Shown in pieces: positions 1 to 8,498 of a stretch of 64,000 nt of DNA. Each line of letters begins with the position of its first letter. The stretch's first letter is position 1. The position numbers and the translations under genes are program-made. Under the pieces are notes generated by a model. That model saw only the letters and a program-made list of their open reading frames with translations, was not told the origin of the DNA and searched no databases. Source of the stretch: Bacillus sp. DTU_2020_1000418_1_SI_GHA_SEK_038 (GTDB taxonomy: Bacteria > Bacillota > Bacilli > Bacillales > Cytobacillaceae); NCBI RefSeq assembly GCF_032341175.1, contig NZ_CP135435.1, positions 1,426,001 to 1,490,000 on the forward strand, written 5' to 3'.

Positions 1-172
1 AGTTGTTGTGTGTCTGTGTTTACTCTATATTATGGTGTTTTTCTAATCGCTTATTCTTTTTTTGTAGTGGGAATTGTTTCCTACCGGTTTTGTCATAACT
101 ATTAAGGGAATGACGAACGATATGATTATGGAGAGTGTATGACATAATTAAGAATGGAGCGGGGGCATATAA

Positions 173-415
173 ATGGCGATTTGTCCAATCTGTAATGGGT
201 TCCAAGAAATAAAGACAAAATGCTCATCATGCGGTAATATTGTATACGACCAAGGCAGGATTATGGATTATTACGATGATTATAGTGCATACATGCCTAT
301 AGATCTCATGAAATTGGAAAATGGCTATCCAACTGATTACATCAACAAGGAATGCCCGCATTTATTGAAATGCTTATCATGCGGAAATCAAGAGATAGCC
401 TTAATAAAAGAATAA
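173..415 (+). CDS. Small zinc-ribbon-like hypothetical protein
   Basis: An 80-residue protein with two paired-cysteine knuckles near the N-terminus (CPIC, then CSSC about ten residues later) and a second set near the C-terminus (CPHLLKCLSCG). This pattern suggests a structural zinc site. The middle is acidic and tyrosine-rich. An AGCGGGGGC ribosome binding site precedes the ATG, and a strong hairpin follows the stop, so this looks like a real single-gene unit. I do not recognise the family by name. Substrate or partner is unknown; a cytosolic role in metal or nucleic-acid binding is only inference from the cysteines. Confidence 0.7.
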   Translation: MAICPICNGFQEIKTKCSSCGNIVYDQGRIMDYYDDYSAYMPIDLMKLENGYPTDYINKECPHLLKCLSCGNQEIALIKE

Positions 416-427
416 TTTTCACACGAG

Positions 428-466
428 AAAATAGCACTTTCATTTTGCGAAAGTGCTATTTATTAT
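428..466. terminator. Bidirectional intrinsic terminator
   Basis: A 13-bp inverted repeat (AAATAGCACTTTC and its complement) with a 7-nt loop and T/A-rich flanks on both sides. It lies between two convergent small genes. Confidence 0.8.
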
Positions 467-478
467 ACAAATTTTAAG

Positions 479-664
479 TTATTGGGCTGTATATGGCGGA
501 TCCTCTTCAAAAAGATCTCTTGCTTCCTCAATATTAGTTGTTTCTTCTCTCATATGTACTGATCCGCCCGACATTCCTTCATTGATCATTCGGTCAATGT
601 CTAAATAAACTTTGTCTCTTCCTTCATTATGAGAATCGTCTTTTACATTTTTTTTATCAGGCAT
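479..664 (-). CDS. Small acidic hypothetical protein (possibly YozQ/DUF4025-like)
   Basis: A 61-residue, charged, probably intrinsically flexible protein with no membrane segment. The start at 664 (MPDKKNVK) is chosen because AAAGGAGG lies 9 nt upstream of this ATG; a longer reading frame to 733 has no comparable site. The C-terminal part (VYLDIDRMINEGMSGG, then ETTNIEEARD) recalls the short Bacillus YozQ/DUF4025 family, but this is recall and not a search. It sits directly downstream of yheE on the same strand and could share its transcript. Confidence 0.6.
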   Translation of the reverse strand: MPDKKNVKDDSHNEGRDKVYLDIDRMINEGMSGGSVHMREETTNIEEARDLFEEDPPYTAQ

Positions 665-729
665 GGCAGTTTGCCTCCTTTGCATATGATAAGACTTATC
701 ATTCCAAAGAAGTTTAGAAAACATACTAA

Positions 730-942
730 TCACTGATCATAAACATGGAAAAGCATTAATTCATGAATTTGTTCCATTAATTTTATCTCATCTTCTCCAT
801 TTGGTGTGATTGAGGTCCATTCAATTTTACCATTTTGATGATAAATCCCATTAAATTTCTGCTTGTTAAAATAAAAGGAAAATTTCCATCCAGGCAATTG
901 TTTGTTTTCGTATAAAGGCTTGTATTGAAAATGCGTTAACAT
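730..942 (-). CDS. yheE: YheE family protein (DUF5342)
   Basis: A 70-residue soluble protein that starts MLTHFQYKPLYENKQLPGWKF-like, with an aromatic N-terminal half and a predicted beta-rich core. Sequence and position beside yheC/yheD match the B. subtilis YheE family of unknown function. AAAGGGGGCGGTGAT precedes the ATG. It is followed 65 nt later by the small acidic gene at 479-664. Function is unknown; in the reference order it belongs to the spore-related yhe cluster. Confidence 0.75.
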   Translation of the reverse strand: MLTHFQYKPLYENKQLPGWKFSFYFNKQKFNGIYHQNGKIEWTSITPNGEDEIKLMEQIHELMLFHVYDQ

Positions 943-1089
943 ATCACCGCCCCCTTTGTTTTCATCTTACACCTTTTTCTCAAACAACCCAATAAAATAA
1001 TTCACATGACATGAAAAACCAGTGTAATTCCTTCAATTGGAGGGAAGAAGAAGTATGTACAATTATTAATTGAAAAAGGAGTTGCTTAA

Positions 1090-1215
1090 ATGAATAGAAA
1101 TAAATGGGCTTTAACCACTTTAGCTTTTGGCGCAGCATACTTATTAAGGAATGATAAATCCCGCCAAAAGTTAAAGGAACAGTTCCGCTCGTTTGCCGGA
1201 CCAACTAAGAGATAA
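1090..1215 (+). CDS. 41-residue YheF-like miniprotein
   Basis: A short open frame, MNRNKWALTTLAFGAAYLLR followed by a basic tail (KSRQKLKEQFRSFAGPTKR). The N-terminal half is a short hydrophobic segment and the C-terminal half an amphipathic basic helix, as in small membrane-associated proteins. AAAGGAG lies 9 nt before the ATG and a hairpin follows the stop. Length and position next to yheE are as expected for B. subtilis yheF, but I assign that name only tentatively. Function unknown. Confidence 0.65.
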   Translation: MNRNKWALTTLAFGAAYLLRNDKSRQKLKEQFRSFAGPTKR

Positions 1216-1220
1216 GTAAT

Positions 1221-1257
1221 AGCAGTCCACATAGGGATCCGTATAATGTGGACTGCT
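1221..1257. terminator. Hairpin between convergent genes
   Basis: A 12-bp perfect inverted repeat (AGCAGTCCACAT ... ATGTGGACTGCT) between the convergent ends of the 1090-1215 gene and the YheC-like gene. No long T tract follows on either strand, so efficiency is uncertain. Confidence 0.55.
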
Positions 1258-1260
1258 GAA

Positions 1261-2433
1261 TTAAAATCCTGCTAAATCAAGAAATAAACAGGTCAAGGTT
1301 TGCAATCGTTTCCTTTCAATTTCCTGTTCATCAAACCGCATTGGCTTAGAATTAATTTCGTATACCACATACCGGCCGTCTGCAGAAATTCCTGCATCAA
1401 TTGAAAATTCGCCAAAAAAACCGATTTCCTTTGATAATAGCTTTCCTGCACGCTGGGAGACTTCTGTAATAAACTGATCATGTTCTTTTGATTGCAATTG
1501 TTTATAGGGCAGAATAATCCCGCCTTTTGGAACGTGGGTTGTAACATTTTGTTCTCTCGATTGCCGGATGCCTACGCCCGTTACTTTATATTGATTATTT
1601 ACATAATGGACCAGAATCCGAAAGTCAAACCGTTTTCCATTATACAACAATGGCTCGACAGCATTTTGGGCGATATAAGACTTTTTTAAGAGAACCGAGT
1701 TCCAATTCATCCAAAATGTATGAAAATCTTCATACTGAAGCAATTCCTCATGCCCTAGCAAATTAATGGTAGAATCCTTATTTAATGAAGCAAGATAAAT
1801 GCCCTTTCCTTTTGAACCTAATGATGGCTTTAAATATAATTGATTGTGCTTTTTAAAAAAGTTCTCTAATGGTAATTTTTCATGGATTTTAATTGTTTCA
1901 GGCATTAACTTTTGGAAATAGGGATCCTCGGAAAAAACTTGATAAAATTCATGTTTATCAAGAAAACATGTATTGAAAAAGGGAATGTTCTTGCTCTTGA
2001 AAAATTGATAAGCTTCAAAAAAGGAGTCCGATTTTTCTAATATTCGAAAAGGAACCCGATTGTAAACAACATGGGGCAGGGGGCATTTGATTGAGTACCA
2101 TTTATCTTTAATCGGAAGATACATATATCCTTTTATTGAATGGTCGTTTATATTTTGAGGGGTAAAAACGATGGATATCCCACCGTTTTTCATGATTTCC
2201 TTCTGAAGCTCTTTGAATAATCTGCCATTTCCAGTCACTTTATTATCTTTTTTTCTCCCTGTTAAAATTCCAATTAAGGGAATTTCCTTTTGCGGTGAAA
2301 TATGAAGGGGGAGGCTCCGTGCGGGCGCGGAACAAATCATAGTAACTGGATGTTTATTACTGCCTAGTGTTATTGATTGTTTATTAGAAAGAGTAAACCA
2401 ATCTTTAAGTTCAAGATCATAAAAAATGCTCAT
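1261..2433 (-). CDS. YheC/YheD-type coat-associated ATP-grasp protein (fourth of four)
   Basis: A 390-residue ATP-grasp-fold protein of the YheC/YheD family, which is associated with the endospore coat; the enzymatic reaction is not established. Family landmarks are visible: PHVVYNRVPFR in the first third, the glycine-rich YLKPSLGSKGKGI loop in the middle, DFRILVHY, and C-terminal YEINSKPMR expected to bind Mg-ATP. It has a shorter N-terminal beta domain than YheD (a PLIGILTG motif remains). Its ATG overlaps the stop of the broken upstream paralogue (ATGA), so it depends on translational coupling or readthrough from that gene. Confidence 0.8.
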   Translation of the reverse strand: MSIFYDLELKDWFTLSNKQSITLGSNKHPVTMICSAPARSLPLHISPQKEIPLIGILTGRKKDNKVTGNGRLFKELQKEIMKNGGISIVFTPQNINDHSIKGYMYLPIKDKWYSIKCPLPHVVYNRVPFRILEKSDSFFEAYQFFKSKNIPFFNTCFLDKHEFYQVFSEDPYFQKLMPETIKIHEKLPLENFFKKHNQLYLKPSLGSKGKGIYLASLNKDSTINLLGHEELLQYEDFHTFWMNWNSVLLKKSYIAQNAVEPLLYNGKRFDFRILVHYVNNQYKVTGVGIRQSREQNVTTHVPKGGIILPYKQLQSKEHDQFITEVSQRAGKLLSKEIGFFGEFSIDAGISADGRYVVYEINSKPMRFDEQEIERKRLQTLTCLFLDLAGF

Positions 2434-3797
2434 CTAAAAACTTCCTCGGGACTCATGATAGCCCTTTCGGCTAAAAATACGGCAAAGGATAAGGAAAGCT
2501 TTCTCGTCAGATAATCAAATTCCTTCAACTCCGGATGCCTGAAAATGGATCTGCCTGGCTTTGAGTTTGCTTCGAATAGCCATACATTTCCTTGACGATC
2601 GAGCCCGAGGTCAAAGCCAATTTCACCAATAATACCTTCCATATTTTCTTCCAAGGCTTTGCTTAATAACAGAGCTGCATTTGATAATTTTGTTTCTGCC
2701 AGCCTTTGCTCCTCTATAGATGGAAAAACCTCGGCCATTGTTTGGATAACCCCGCCGCTCTTTACATGTGTAGTTACACTTCCAGCTCCCGCTACTTTTG
2801 CTGCAATAGCCGTAACAACCCAGTCTCCATGATTATTTTTATTAGTGTGAATCCTAAAATCGATTGGCCGCTGATCTTTCCGCAGTAAATGAATTCCTTG
2901 CTGAACGAGCATTCGATTTAGTTTTTTACCACCAAAAACATGATTCATTAATCTTTCCAAGCTATTATACTTCAGCAGCTTATTTTTACCCTCTAGGCTC
3001 CGGAATCTGCAATAATAATATCCATTAGACTTATCTTATAAAATTTGATGGATTCCTAAACCAAGACTCCCGTTTACCGGCTTTATATACACATGCCCGA
3101 ATTCGCCAAGCATTCTTTCAATTTCTGAAAATGAAACAAAAGGATGAGTTTCCGGCAGGAATTTTGCAATCGTGTCATCTTGAATAAGCCGGTCAAAAAT
3201 ATCTAATTTATTAAAAAATCCGGGATTATACCATGGGATTAAATATTCTGATTGCAGCCTTACTTTTATGTTATTCTGCTCCGCTAATCTTTCGCTTTTT
3301 CGATTCGGCAGCCGATCATAAATCACGTTAGGAAAGGGAACTTTAAATGTCTTCCATCCATTATCGTGGTAGAATAATCCGCTTATTAATCCCTGGTCCC
3401 AATCAATATGCTGCTCCCCGAACACAAAGGGCATTGCTCCAACAGACTTTTTAACAGAAAGTAATTTGGCAAAGAAAAGGCTGCGTTCACCGATTGGCCG
3501 AATCGGAAAAGGTATGAAGCCTGATGTGAAAATACCAACGAGTGGTCCAATAAAAAGCGTTTCATCATCAATGAAAATATGAAGAGGAACCTTTAAATCC
3601 GGGAAATTCAGCTGCTCGGCAATATCCTCGCTAAGGCTAATCATTTCCTTGCCATTTGGCTGATTATCTATTTTCGTTTCAATGGACTTTGATCCAAAAG
3701 CAATTTTTAATAGTTTGGTTTTTGAAGCCGCTTCAAATGGGATATAGACTTGATGGGAGGTATCATGAAGAATTTCCACCTGATATTGTTTTCTCAT
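2430..3797 (-). pseudogene. YheD-like ATP-grasp gene broken by an in-frame TAA
   Basis: Both halves lie in one uninterrupted frame except for a TAA at 3038-3036 (codon 254). The upstream half (3797-3036) has PNVIYDRLPNRK and ends just after the ATP-binding glycine loop YIKPVNGSLGLGIHQIL. The downstream half resumes in frame with DKSNGYYYCRF and carries DFRIHTNK, GEIGFDLG and FEANSKPGRS. Restored, it would be 455 residues, the length of YheD. A Tyr codon (TAT or TAC) changed to TAA is the simplest origin; a sequencing error is possible. AAAGGAG precedes the ATG at 3797, and the 5' end overlaps the upstream gene by 35 bp. Confidence 0.85.
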
Positions 3798-4866
3798 CGA
3801 TTTGTCTCCTTTCTAAATCTAATCTTTTACCGTAAATAAGTGGTGAAGTATATAAATGATCCTCCAAAGAAGGATTAATCGTTAAGGCAACCTTTCGTCC
3901 TGGCTTGGAGTTGATATCGAGTATCCAAATGGCAAAATTTTCACTTACTCCAATATCCACGCCTAATTCAAAAAGCGGGGGAAAATGCTGTTCTAATATT
4001 TGTGGAAGAGATCTCAGAACTTCATTTATTTCATTATTTACGTAATCTCTTTCAGAAGAAGGATGTGAAGCCAGCCAATCCTCATATGAAGAAATCAATC
4101 CTCCTGCATTAATATTCGAAATGATCCCCTTTTCCTTGCCAGTCCTTATCCCTTTAGCAATTTCCTGCCATACACCATTTCCGTTTTTTTGAAGTAGTAC
4201 TCTTATGTCAAACGGCTGATTCATATTATTAGTAAGCTTTTTATATTCCTGGATTAGATATCCTCTTTCTTTGATGAGATAATCGATTAATGAAATCACC
4301 TTCTCTTCATAAGGGAACAGGCGTGTGATCGTTTTGTTTTGTTTATCTGTTTGAATAATGAATTCATTATTTTTCTTTTCTAAATAGTAAATCCCTCTGC
4401 CTTGAGAGCCATTAACTGGTTTCATCATGAGAGGCTTATTCGGAAAAAGGTGCTGAATGACATGTTGACCTGATTTTACTTGGCTTGATTTCAGCAAGTA
4501 GGGTGACAACTTTGAATTTTCAAGTGCATCGTATAATTCCAATTTATTTGGCAGGCCATAGCCTAAAAATAATATATCTTTTTTTGTTTTTAGCCACTTA
4601 ACTATTGCTTTGCATCGTTTGGAATGAGGATCCTCTTTGTAGAAACACCGGTCATAAAGTACTTTAGGGAGAGGAAATTCACAAGCTTCCCATTCATTTG
4701 TATCGGGATTGAAATAATCTCCACTCACTTTTTCTGAAATAGGATTAATATTAGAGGGTACAAATCGATAGCACGCCATTTCCAGCTCGTGTGCTCTTTT
4801 GGCGATTTCATTAAAATAATGTTTTTCATTAGACGTTTGTAACGTCATTAACCCAAATGACAGCAT
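3763..4866 (-). CDS. yheC: YheC-like coat-associated ATP-grasp protein
   Basis: A 367-residue protein that lacks the N-terminal beta domain of YheD and begins directly with MLSFGLMTLQTSNEK, as in YheC-length family members. It carries PKVLYDRCFYK, the ATP loop MMKPVNGSQGRGI, DIRVLLQK and WILDINSKPGR. GGAGG lies about 10 nt before the ATG. It is third-last in a four-gene minus-strand run; its 3' end overlaps the start of the broken YheD-like copy by 35 bp. The symbol reflects length and order and not proven orthology. Confidence 0.75.
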   Translation of the reverse strand: MLSFGLMTLQTSNEKHYFNEIAKRAHELEMACYRFVPSNINPISEKVSGDYFNPDTNEWEACEFPLPKVLYDRCFYKEDPHSKRCKAIVKWLKTKKDILFLGYGLPNKLELYDALENSKLSPYLLKSSQVKSGQHVIQHLFPNKPLMMKPVNGSQGRGIYYLEKKNNEFIIQTDKQNKTITRLFPYEEKVISLIDYLIKERGYLIQEYKKLTNNMNQPFDIRVLLQKNGNGVWQEIAKGIRTGKEKGIISNINAGGLISSYEDWLASHPSSERDYVNNEINEVLRSLPQILEQHFPPLFELGVDIGVSENFAIWILDINSKPGRKVALTINPSLEDHLYTSPLIYGKRLDLERRQIDEKTISGGNSS

Positions 4867-4937
4867 TTTTTAATACCTCCTTGAAGTTAGACATATATAA
4901 TTAATTTGTAAATGAATATTCTAGGAATTGATCATTT

Positions 4938-6302
4938 TTACTTCGAAAAAGTTAAGAAGGTGCAGTATTCGATTAAAGCCTTTGTTGAGGGACGTATTTT
5001 ATTTTCATTTTCTCCGAGGTTTTTGGATGGCTTGGCATTTACTTCAATAATCCAAAGCTTTCCGCTTTCATCCACCCCGATATCTACTCCAAGCTCTCCC
5101 ATTAAGCCATCGGAATGATGGCCTATAATAGACGAAGTTTCCACTGCAAGCTCCTTCATAAGTGCAAGCTGCTGGATGGCTGTTTTCCGATCCGATAATT
5201 TGGTTAGTACGTGAATGGGCTTCATCATTTCTCCGCCTCTTGCAATATTCGAAACAAACTGCTGTTGTGCTGATATTCTAGCTACTGCCGAGGTTGCCTT
5301 CCAGGAATTTTGTAAGCTCCGGTGACAAAGAACTCGAAAATCCAGCTGGTTATTTTTGTATTTAATTAGGGGGATCCCTTGTTGCACAATATAGGTTCTC
5401 TTTTCAAGAAATGGCTGAACCCATTTGAAAAACTGGCTAAACGTATGAAACGAATTTGCCTGTTCCCGTCCCATGGAAGTAGATATTTCTACTTGGAGAG
5501 AATTCATTTTTTTTGAAACCCTTATAATATTTCTTCCTTGGCTTCCATGGATGGGCTTTATATAAATTGAGTCGTATTTCATCATTAATTCTTCCAATGA
5601 TTGCTCCGTTGCTAGTAATGTTTCGGGAAGAAAAGGATGTAAATACTCTTCAGAGATGAATAAATCATTGACCTTGTCTTTAGAGAGGAAATGATCATTA
5701 AATATTGGAATATTGCGAGAAACAATAGCTGTCTTAAATTTTTTGAAAAATATGCTTGCTTCAAGCCTACGGGAATGGATACGATTATAGATAACGTCTG
5801 GGAGAGGGACAGGAGATTTATACCAGCTTTCATTTACAAGATAATAGCCGCTTATGTTCCCATTAGAATAATCCGTTAATGAAAAAACATAGAAAAAGCC
5901 GCCTTTTTCTGATATTACCTCGTGCATTTCCATGCAAAAATTGTGGATAGAGCGAAAATTTGGTTCCTTTTCATCTGATAAGTTTATTTCAGTTAATAAG
6001 CCAATTACTGGACCAATAGTAAGGGTGTTTTTATTTTGAGAAAACTGTGCAATAAATTGCGTACTCTGTATAGGCAGCATCAGCTCTCGGAACAAATCTT
6101 CACTCATGATGATTTCATCTTTTGTGATGGAAGCACTCTCTATATTTACAGGAATTCGATTGCTTCCCACTGCAACATCAAATATTTTTGCTTCATCCAT
6201 TCCCCAATAATGAATGAGGGAACGGCTTATTTTTATGGAATGGTTCTTTTTTTGAAACGATTTGGTCGGAACAATCGTAATAGGTAATAATGATAATGGC
6301 AT
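4938..6302 (-). CDS. yheD: YheD-like coat-associated ATP-grasp protein
   Basis: A 454-residue member with the full YheD layout: an N-terminal beta domain (about 1-110, with LTIGPVIGLLTE), PDVIYNRIHSRR, the ATP-binding loop YIKPIHGSQGRNI, DFRVLCHR, and C-terminal GELGVDIG plus IIEVNAKPSK. The start at 6302 is preferred over an upstream ATG at 6308 because GAGG lies 7 nt from it, against only about 2 nt for 6308. It is first in the run of four paralogues and divergent from yheB. A sigma-K-like promoter lies upstream (6372-6400), matching mother-cell expression during sporulation. Confidence 0.8.
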   Translation of the reverse strand: MPLSLLPITIVPTKSFQKKNHSIKISRSLIHYWGMDEAKIFDVAVGSNRIPVNIESASITKDEIIMSEDLFRELMLPIQSTQFIAQFSQNKNTLTIGPVIGLLTEINLSDEKEPNFRSIHNFCMEMHEVISEKGGFFYVFSLTDYSNGNISGYYLVNESWYKSPVPLPDVIYNRIHSRRLEASIFFKKFKTAIVSRNIPIFNDHFLSKDKVNDLFISEEYLHPFLPETLLATEQSLEELMMKYDSIYIKPIHGSQGRNIIRVSKKMNSLQVEISTSMGREQANSFHTFSQFFKWVQPFLEKRTYIVQQGIPLIKYKNNQLDFRVLCHRSLQNSWKATSAVARISAQQQFVSNIARGGEMMKPIHVLTKLSDRKTAIQQLALMKELAVETSSIIGHHSDGLMGELGVDIGVDESGKLWIIEVNAKPSKNLGENENKIRPSTKALIEYCTFLTFSK

Positions 6303-6371
6303 GATCATTCCTCATTTTTGAAAAAAATTTTTAGGCATTAATAATGAAAAAATAGGCAAAAGCTGATAAAG

Positions 6372-6400
6372 TATCGTATGTAAAAAAGGTTAAAATTGTG
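6372..6400 (-). promoter_or_regulatory. Putative sigma-K-type promoter for the yheD/yheC run
   Basis: On the minus strand CACA is followed by 16 nt and CATACGATA, fitting the recalled sigma-K consensus (mACm, 16 nt, CATAnnnTA). It lies about 70 bp upstream of the first YheD-like start and overlaps the ribosome binding region of the divergent yheB. Motif match only. Confidence 0.4.
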
Positions 6401-7570
6401 CGCAAGTCCAGATGGAAGGTAGATGTTATTCGTATGCAAATCGTATTGACAATCTTATTAATGATTACGATTGGAGCTATTATTGGAGGGTTTACTAATT
6501 ACCTTGCAATAAAAATGCTCTTTAGGCCTTATAAAACTCTATATATTGGGAGGTGGCGGGTTCCGTTTACTCCTGGTTTAATCCCAAAGCGCAGAGATGA
6601 GCTTGCAGAACAAATGGGAAAAATGGTCGTTAACCATCTTTTAACTCCCGAAAGTATTCAAAGGAAATTTTTAAACGAAAATTTTCATAAGGAGATGACA
6701 GGTGTTGTTCAACGGGAACTGGAAACCTTTTTGAATACAGAGAAAACACCTGCAGAATTACTCGATACATTAGGAATAAAGGATGTCCAGGCGAAAACAG
6801 AACGTCATTTGGATGATGTGATTGAGAGAAAATATGAAGATTTAATGAGGAAGTATCGAAATCAGCCATTAAAAGAAATTATTCCAGAAAATTTGCTTGA
6901 AAAGGTTAATGAGAAAATCCCGAATATAAGTAAGTTTATTTTACAAAAGGGGGTTGATTATTTTTCAAGCATAGAGGGAAATATGCGGATTCAAAGGATG
7001 GCCGATGATTTCTTAAAGGAACGCAGCGGGGTCCTTGGTGGCATGATGCAAATGTTTATGGGAAACATCAATATTGCCGATAAAATCCAGCCAGAAATTA
7101 TTAAATTCCTCAAGAATGAAGGAACAGCTGATATGATTACAACCCTTGTACAAAAAGAATGGGAAAAAGTGCTTAATTGGGAAGGTGAAAAATTAGAAGA
7201 ACAGTTTAATAAAGCAGATATCCTTTCATTTATGCGGGAAAATATCAGAAAAATCATCAGGCTAGAACAAATCCTCAAATCCCCAATTTCAAAATTAAGT
7301 GAACCATACCGTGTGGGGATTATTGAAACCATTGTTCCAAGGGGTGTAGAGCTTTTTGGAGAATGGCTTTCGAGCCGTGTAGATGTGTTAATGGAGAGAC
7401 TGCGATTACAAGAAATTATACGGGATCAAGTGGAAGCATTCTCTGTTGAGAGACTTGAAGAAATGGTTCTATCGATTATAAATAGCGAATTAAAAATGAT
7501 TACTTTTCTTGGGGCTTTGCTTGGAGGAATGATCGGGTTATTTCAAGGAATTATTGCCATTGTTCTCTAA
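6398..7570 (+). CDS. yheB: YheB, DUF445 membrane protein
   Basis: A DUF445-family protein of up to 390 residues, of unknown biochemical function. It has an N-terminal membrane helix (about residues 13-35), then the family motif region NYLAIKMLFRPY and VPFTPGLIPKRRDELA. A long helical, charged middle follows, with a C-terminal hydrophobic helix (LGALLGGMIGLFQGIIAIVL). Two starts are possible. The GTG at 6398 has AAAGG 8 nt upstream and is used here; the ATG at 6434 (MQIVLTILL) aligns better with the length recalled for B. subtilis YheB but lacks a well-spaced site. Confidence 0.85.
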   Translation: MRKSRWKVDVIRMQIVLTILLMITIGAIIGGFTNYLAIKMLFRPYKTLYIGRWRVPFTPGLIPKRRDELAEQMGKMVVNHLLTPESIQRKFLNENFHKEMTGVVQRELETFLNTEKTPAELLDTLGIKDVQAKTERHLDDVIERKYEDLMRKYRNQPLKEIIPENLLEKVNEKIPNISKFILQKGVDYFSSIEGNMRIQRMADDFLKERSGVLGGMMQMFMGNINIADKIQPEIIKFLKNEGTADMITTLVQKEWEKVLNWEGEKLEEQFNKADILSFMRENIRKIIRLEQILKSPISKLSEPYRVGIIETIVPRGVELFGEWLSSRVDVLMERLRLQEIIRDQVEAFSVERLEEMVLSIINSELKMITFLGALLGGMIGLFQGIIAIVL

Positions 7571-7685
7571 TAGTATTATTAGTAGTCGGGCACCGGGGCA
7601 ACTATTGCTTTCAAACACTTCTCGCTTTGAATGGCATATTTTGTTATAGTGAAGTGATTGCCCAAAATGGAAAGGAGTTTTAATA

Positions 7686-8036
7686 TTGGCAGTTAATTTA
7701 TATGATTCCGCATATGAACTTGAGAAAGCAGTAAGACAAAGTAGTGAATATAGAAATTTAAAGCAGGCTTATGACGAGGTAAATGCTGATCCGTCTGCCA
7801 AATCAATGTTTGACAACTTTCGCAACATTCAAATGCAGCTGCAGCAAAAACAAATGATGGGTCAGGATATTTCCGAAGCTGAGGTACAGCAGGCTCAACA
7901 AACTGTAGCACTTGTCCAGCAAAATGTGAAAATATCTAAGTTAATGGAAGCGGAACAGCGAATGAGCATGATTATTGCAGAACTAAATAAGGTAATCATG
8001 AAGCCACTTGAAGAGCTTTATGGACCACTTGGCTAA
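7686..8036 (+). CDS. yheA: YheA, YlbF/YmcA-family helical protein
   Basis: A 116-residue all-helical protein of the YlbF/YmcA family (former DUF964). B. subtilis paralogues form the Y-complex that affects RNase Y-dependent mRNA processing; the role of YheA itself is not established. Visible features are a Gln-rich middle helix (QMQLQQKQMMGQDISEAEVQ) and the C-terminal PLEELYGPLG. It starts at TTG with AAAGGAG 9 nt upstream. A terminator follows immediately. Position after yheB matches B. subtilis. Confidence 0.85.
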   Translation: MAVNLYDSAYELEKAVRQSSEYRNLKQAYDEVNADPSAKSMFDNFRNIQMQLQQKQMMGQDISEAEVQQAQQTVALVQQNVKISKLMEAEQRMSMIIAELNKVIMKPLEELYGPLG

Positions 8037-8051
8037 TATAACTATAAATTT

Positions 8052-8085
8052 GAAAACCGCTTCTCTGTGCAGGAGCGGTTTTCGT
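8052..8085 (+). terminator. Intrinsic terminator after yheA
   Basis: GAAAACCGC and GCGGTTTTC form the stem around a 13-nt loop, with a short T run in the 3' arm. Confidence 0.75.
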
Positions 8086-8108
8086 CATGAACCTATGTTT
8101 ATTCTTCT

Positions 8109-8309
8109 TTAAAATCTTCCACCAAGCTGCTGCTCGGCCATTTGAACGAGGCGCTTAGTAATTTCTCCACCAACTGAACCATTTGCTCTTGAAGATGTTT
8201 CTGGGCCAAGGTTTACACCGAATTCTGTTGCAATTTCGTACTTCATTTGCTCAATTGCCTGAGAAACTCCTGGTACTAATAGCTGATTTGAATTGTTGCT
8301 TCTTGCCAT
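8109..8309 (-). CDS. sspB: Alpha/beta-type small acid-soluble spore protein
   Basis: A 66-residue SASP, a minor-groove DNA-binding protein that saturates and protects spore DNA. The diagnostic segments are present: [20 protein letters not shown], then EFGVNLG, then [24 protein letters not shown]. The start at 8309 (MARSNNSN) is set by AAAGGAG 9 nt upstream; an ATG 9 nt earlier abuts the site. The EFGV and [12 protein letters not shown] regions are where the GPR protease and DNA contacts are known in the family. Position next to yheA matches B. subtilis sspB, but paralogues are hard to tell apart. Confidence 0.93.
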   Translation of the reverse strand: MARSNNSNQLLVPGVSQAIEQMKYEIATEFGVNLGPETSSRANGSVGGEITKRLVQMAEQQLGGRF

Positions 8310-8498
8310 GTAAATCATCTCCTTTGGTGTAATTAAATGTTACAGTCATATTTTTAATTGGATAATTACTATTTATACATTGTTTATTTTGGTAATTTTT
8401 ATAATGAATGAAGTTTTCGCAGGGATTGTTCTATTCCTTTTTATCCTTTCATAAAAGTGTAATAGGACAATTTTACTCTCGCGTAAGGGGGAAATATG

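Noticed and set aside
5612..5833. Open frames inside the yheD-like gene on both strands (also 5691-5879 and 6036-6287)
   Set aside because: The YheD-like frame is full length with all family motifs; the others are shadows.
8331..8420. Sigma-G promoter of the SASP gene
   Set aside because: A TGTATA-like -35 was seen but no -10 at suitable spacing, so no feature was entered.
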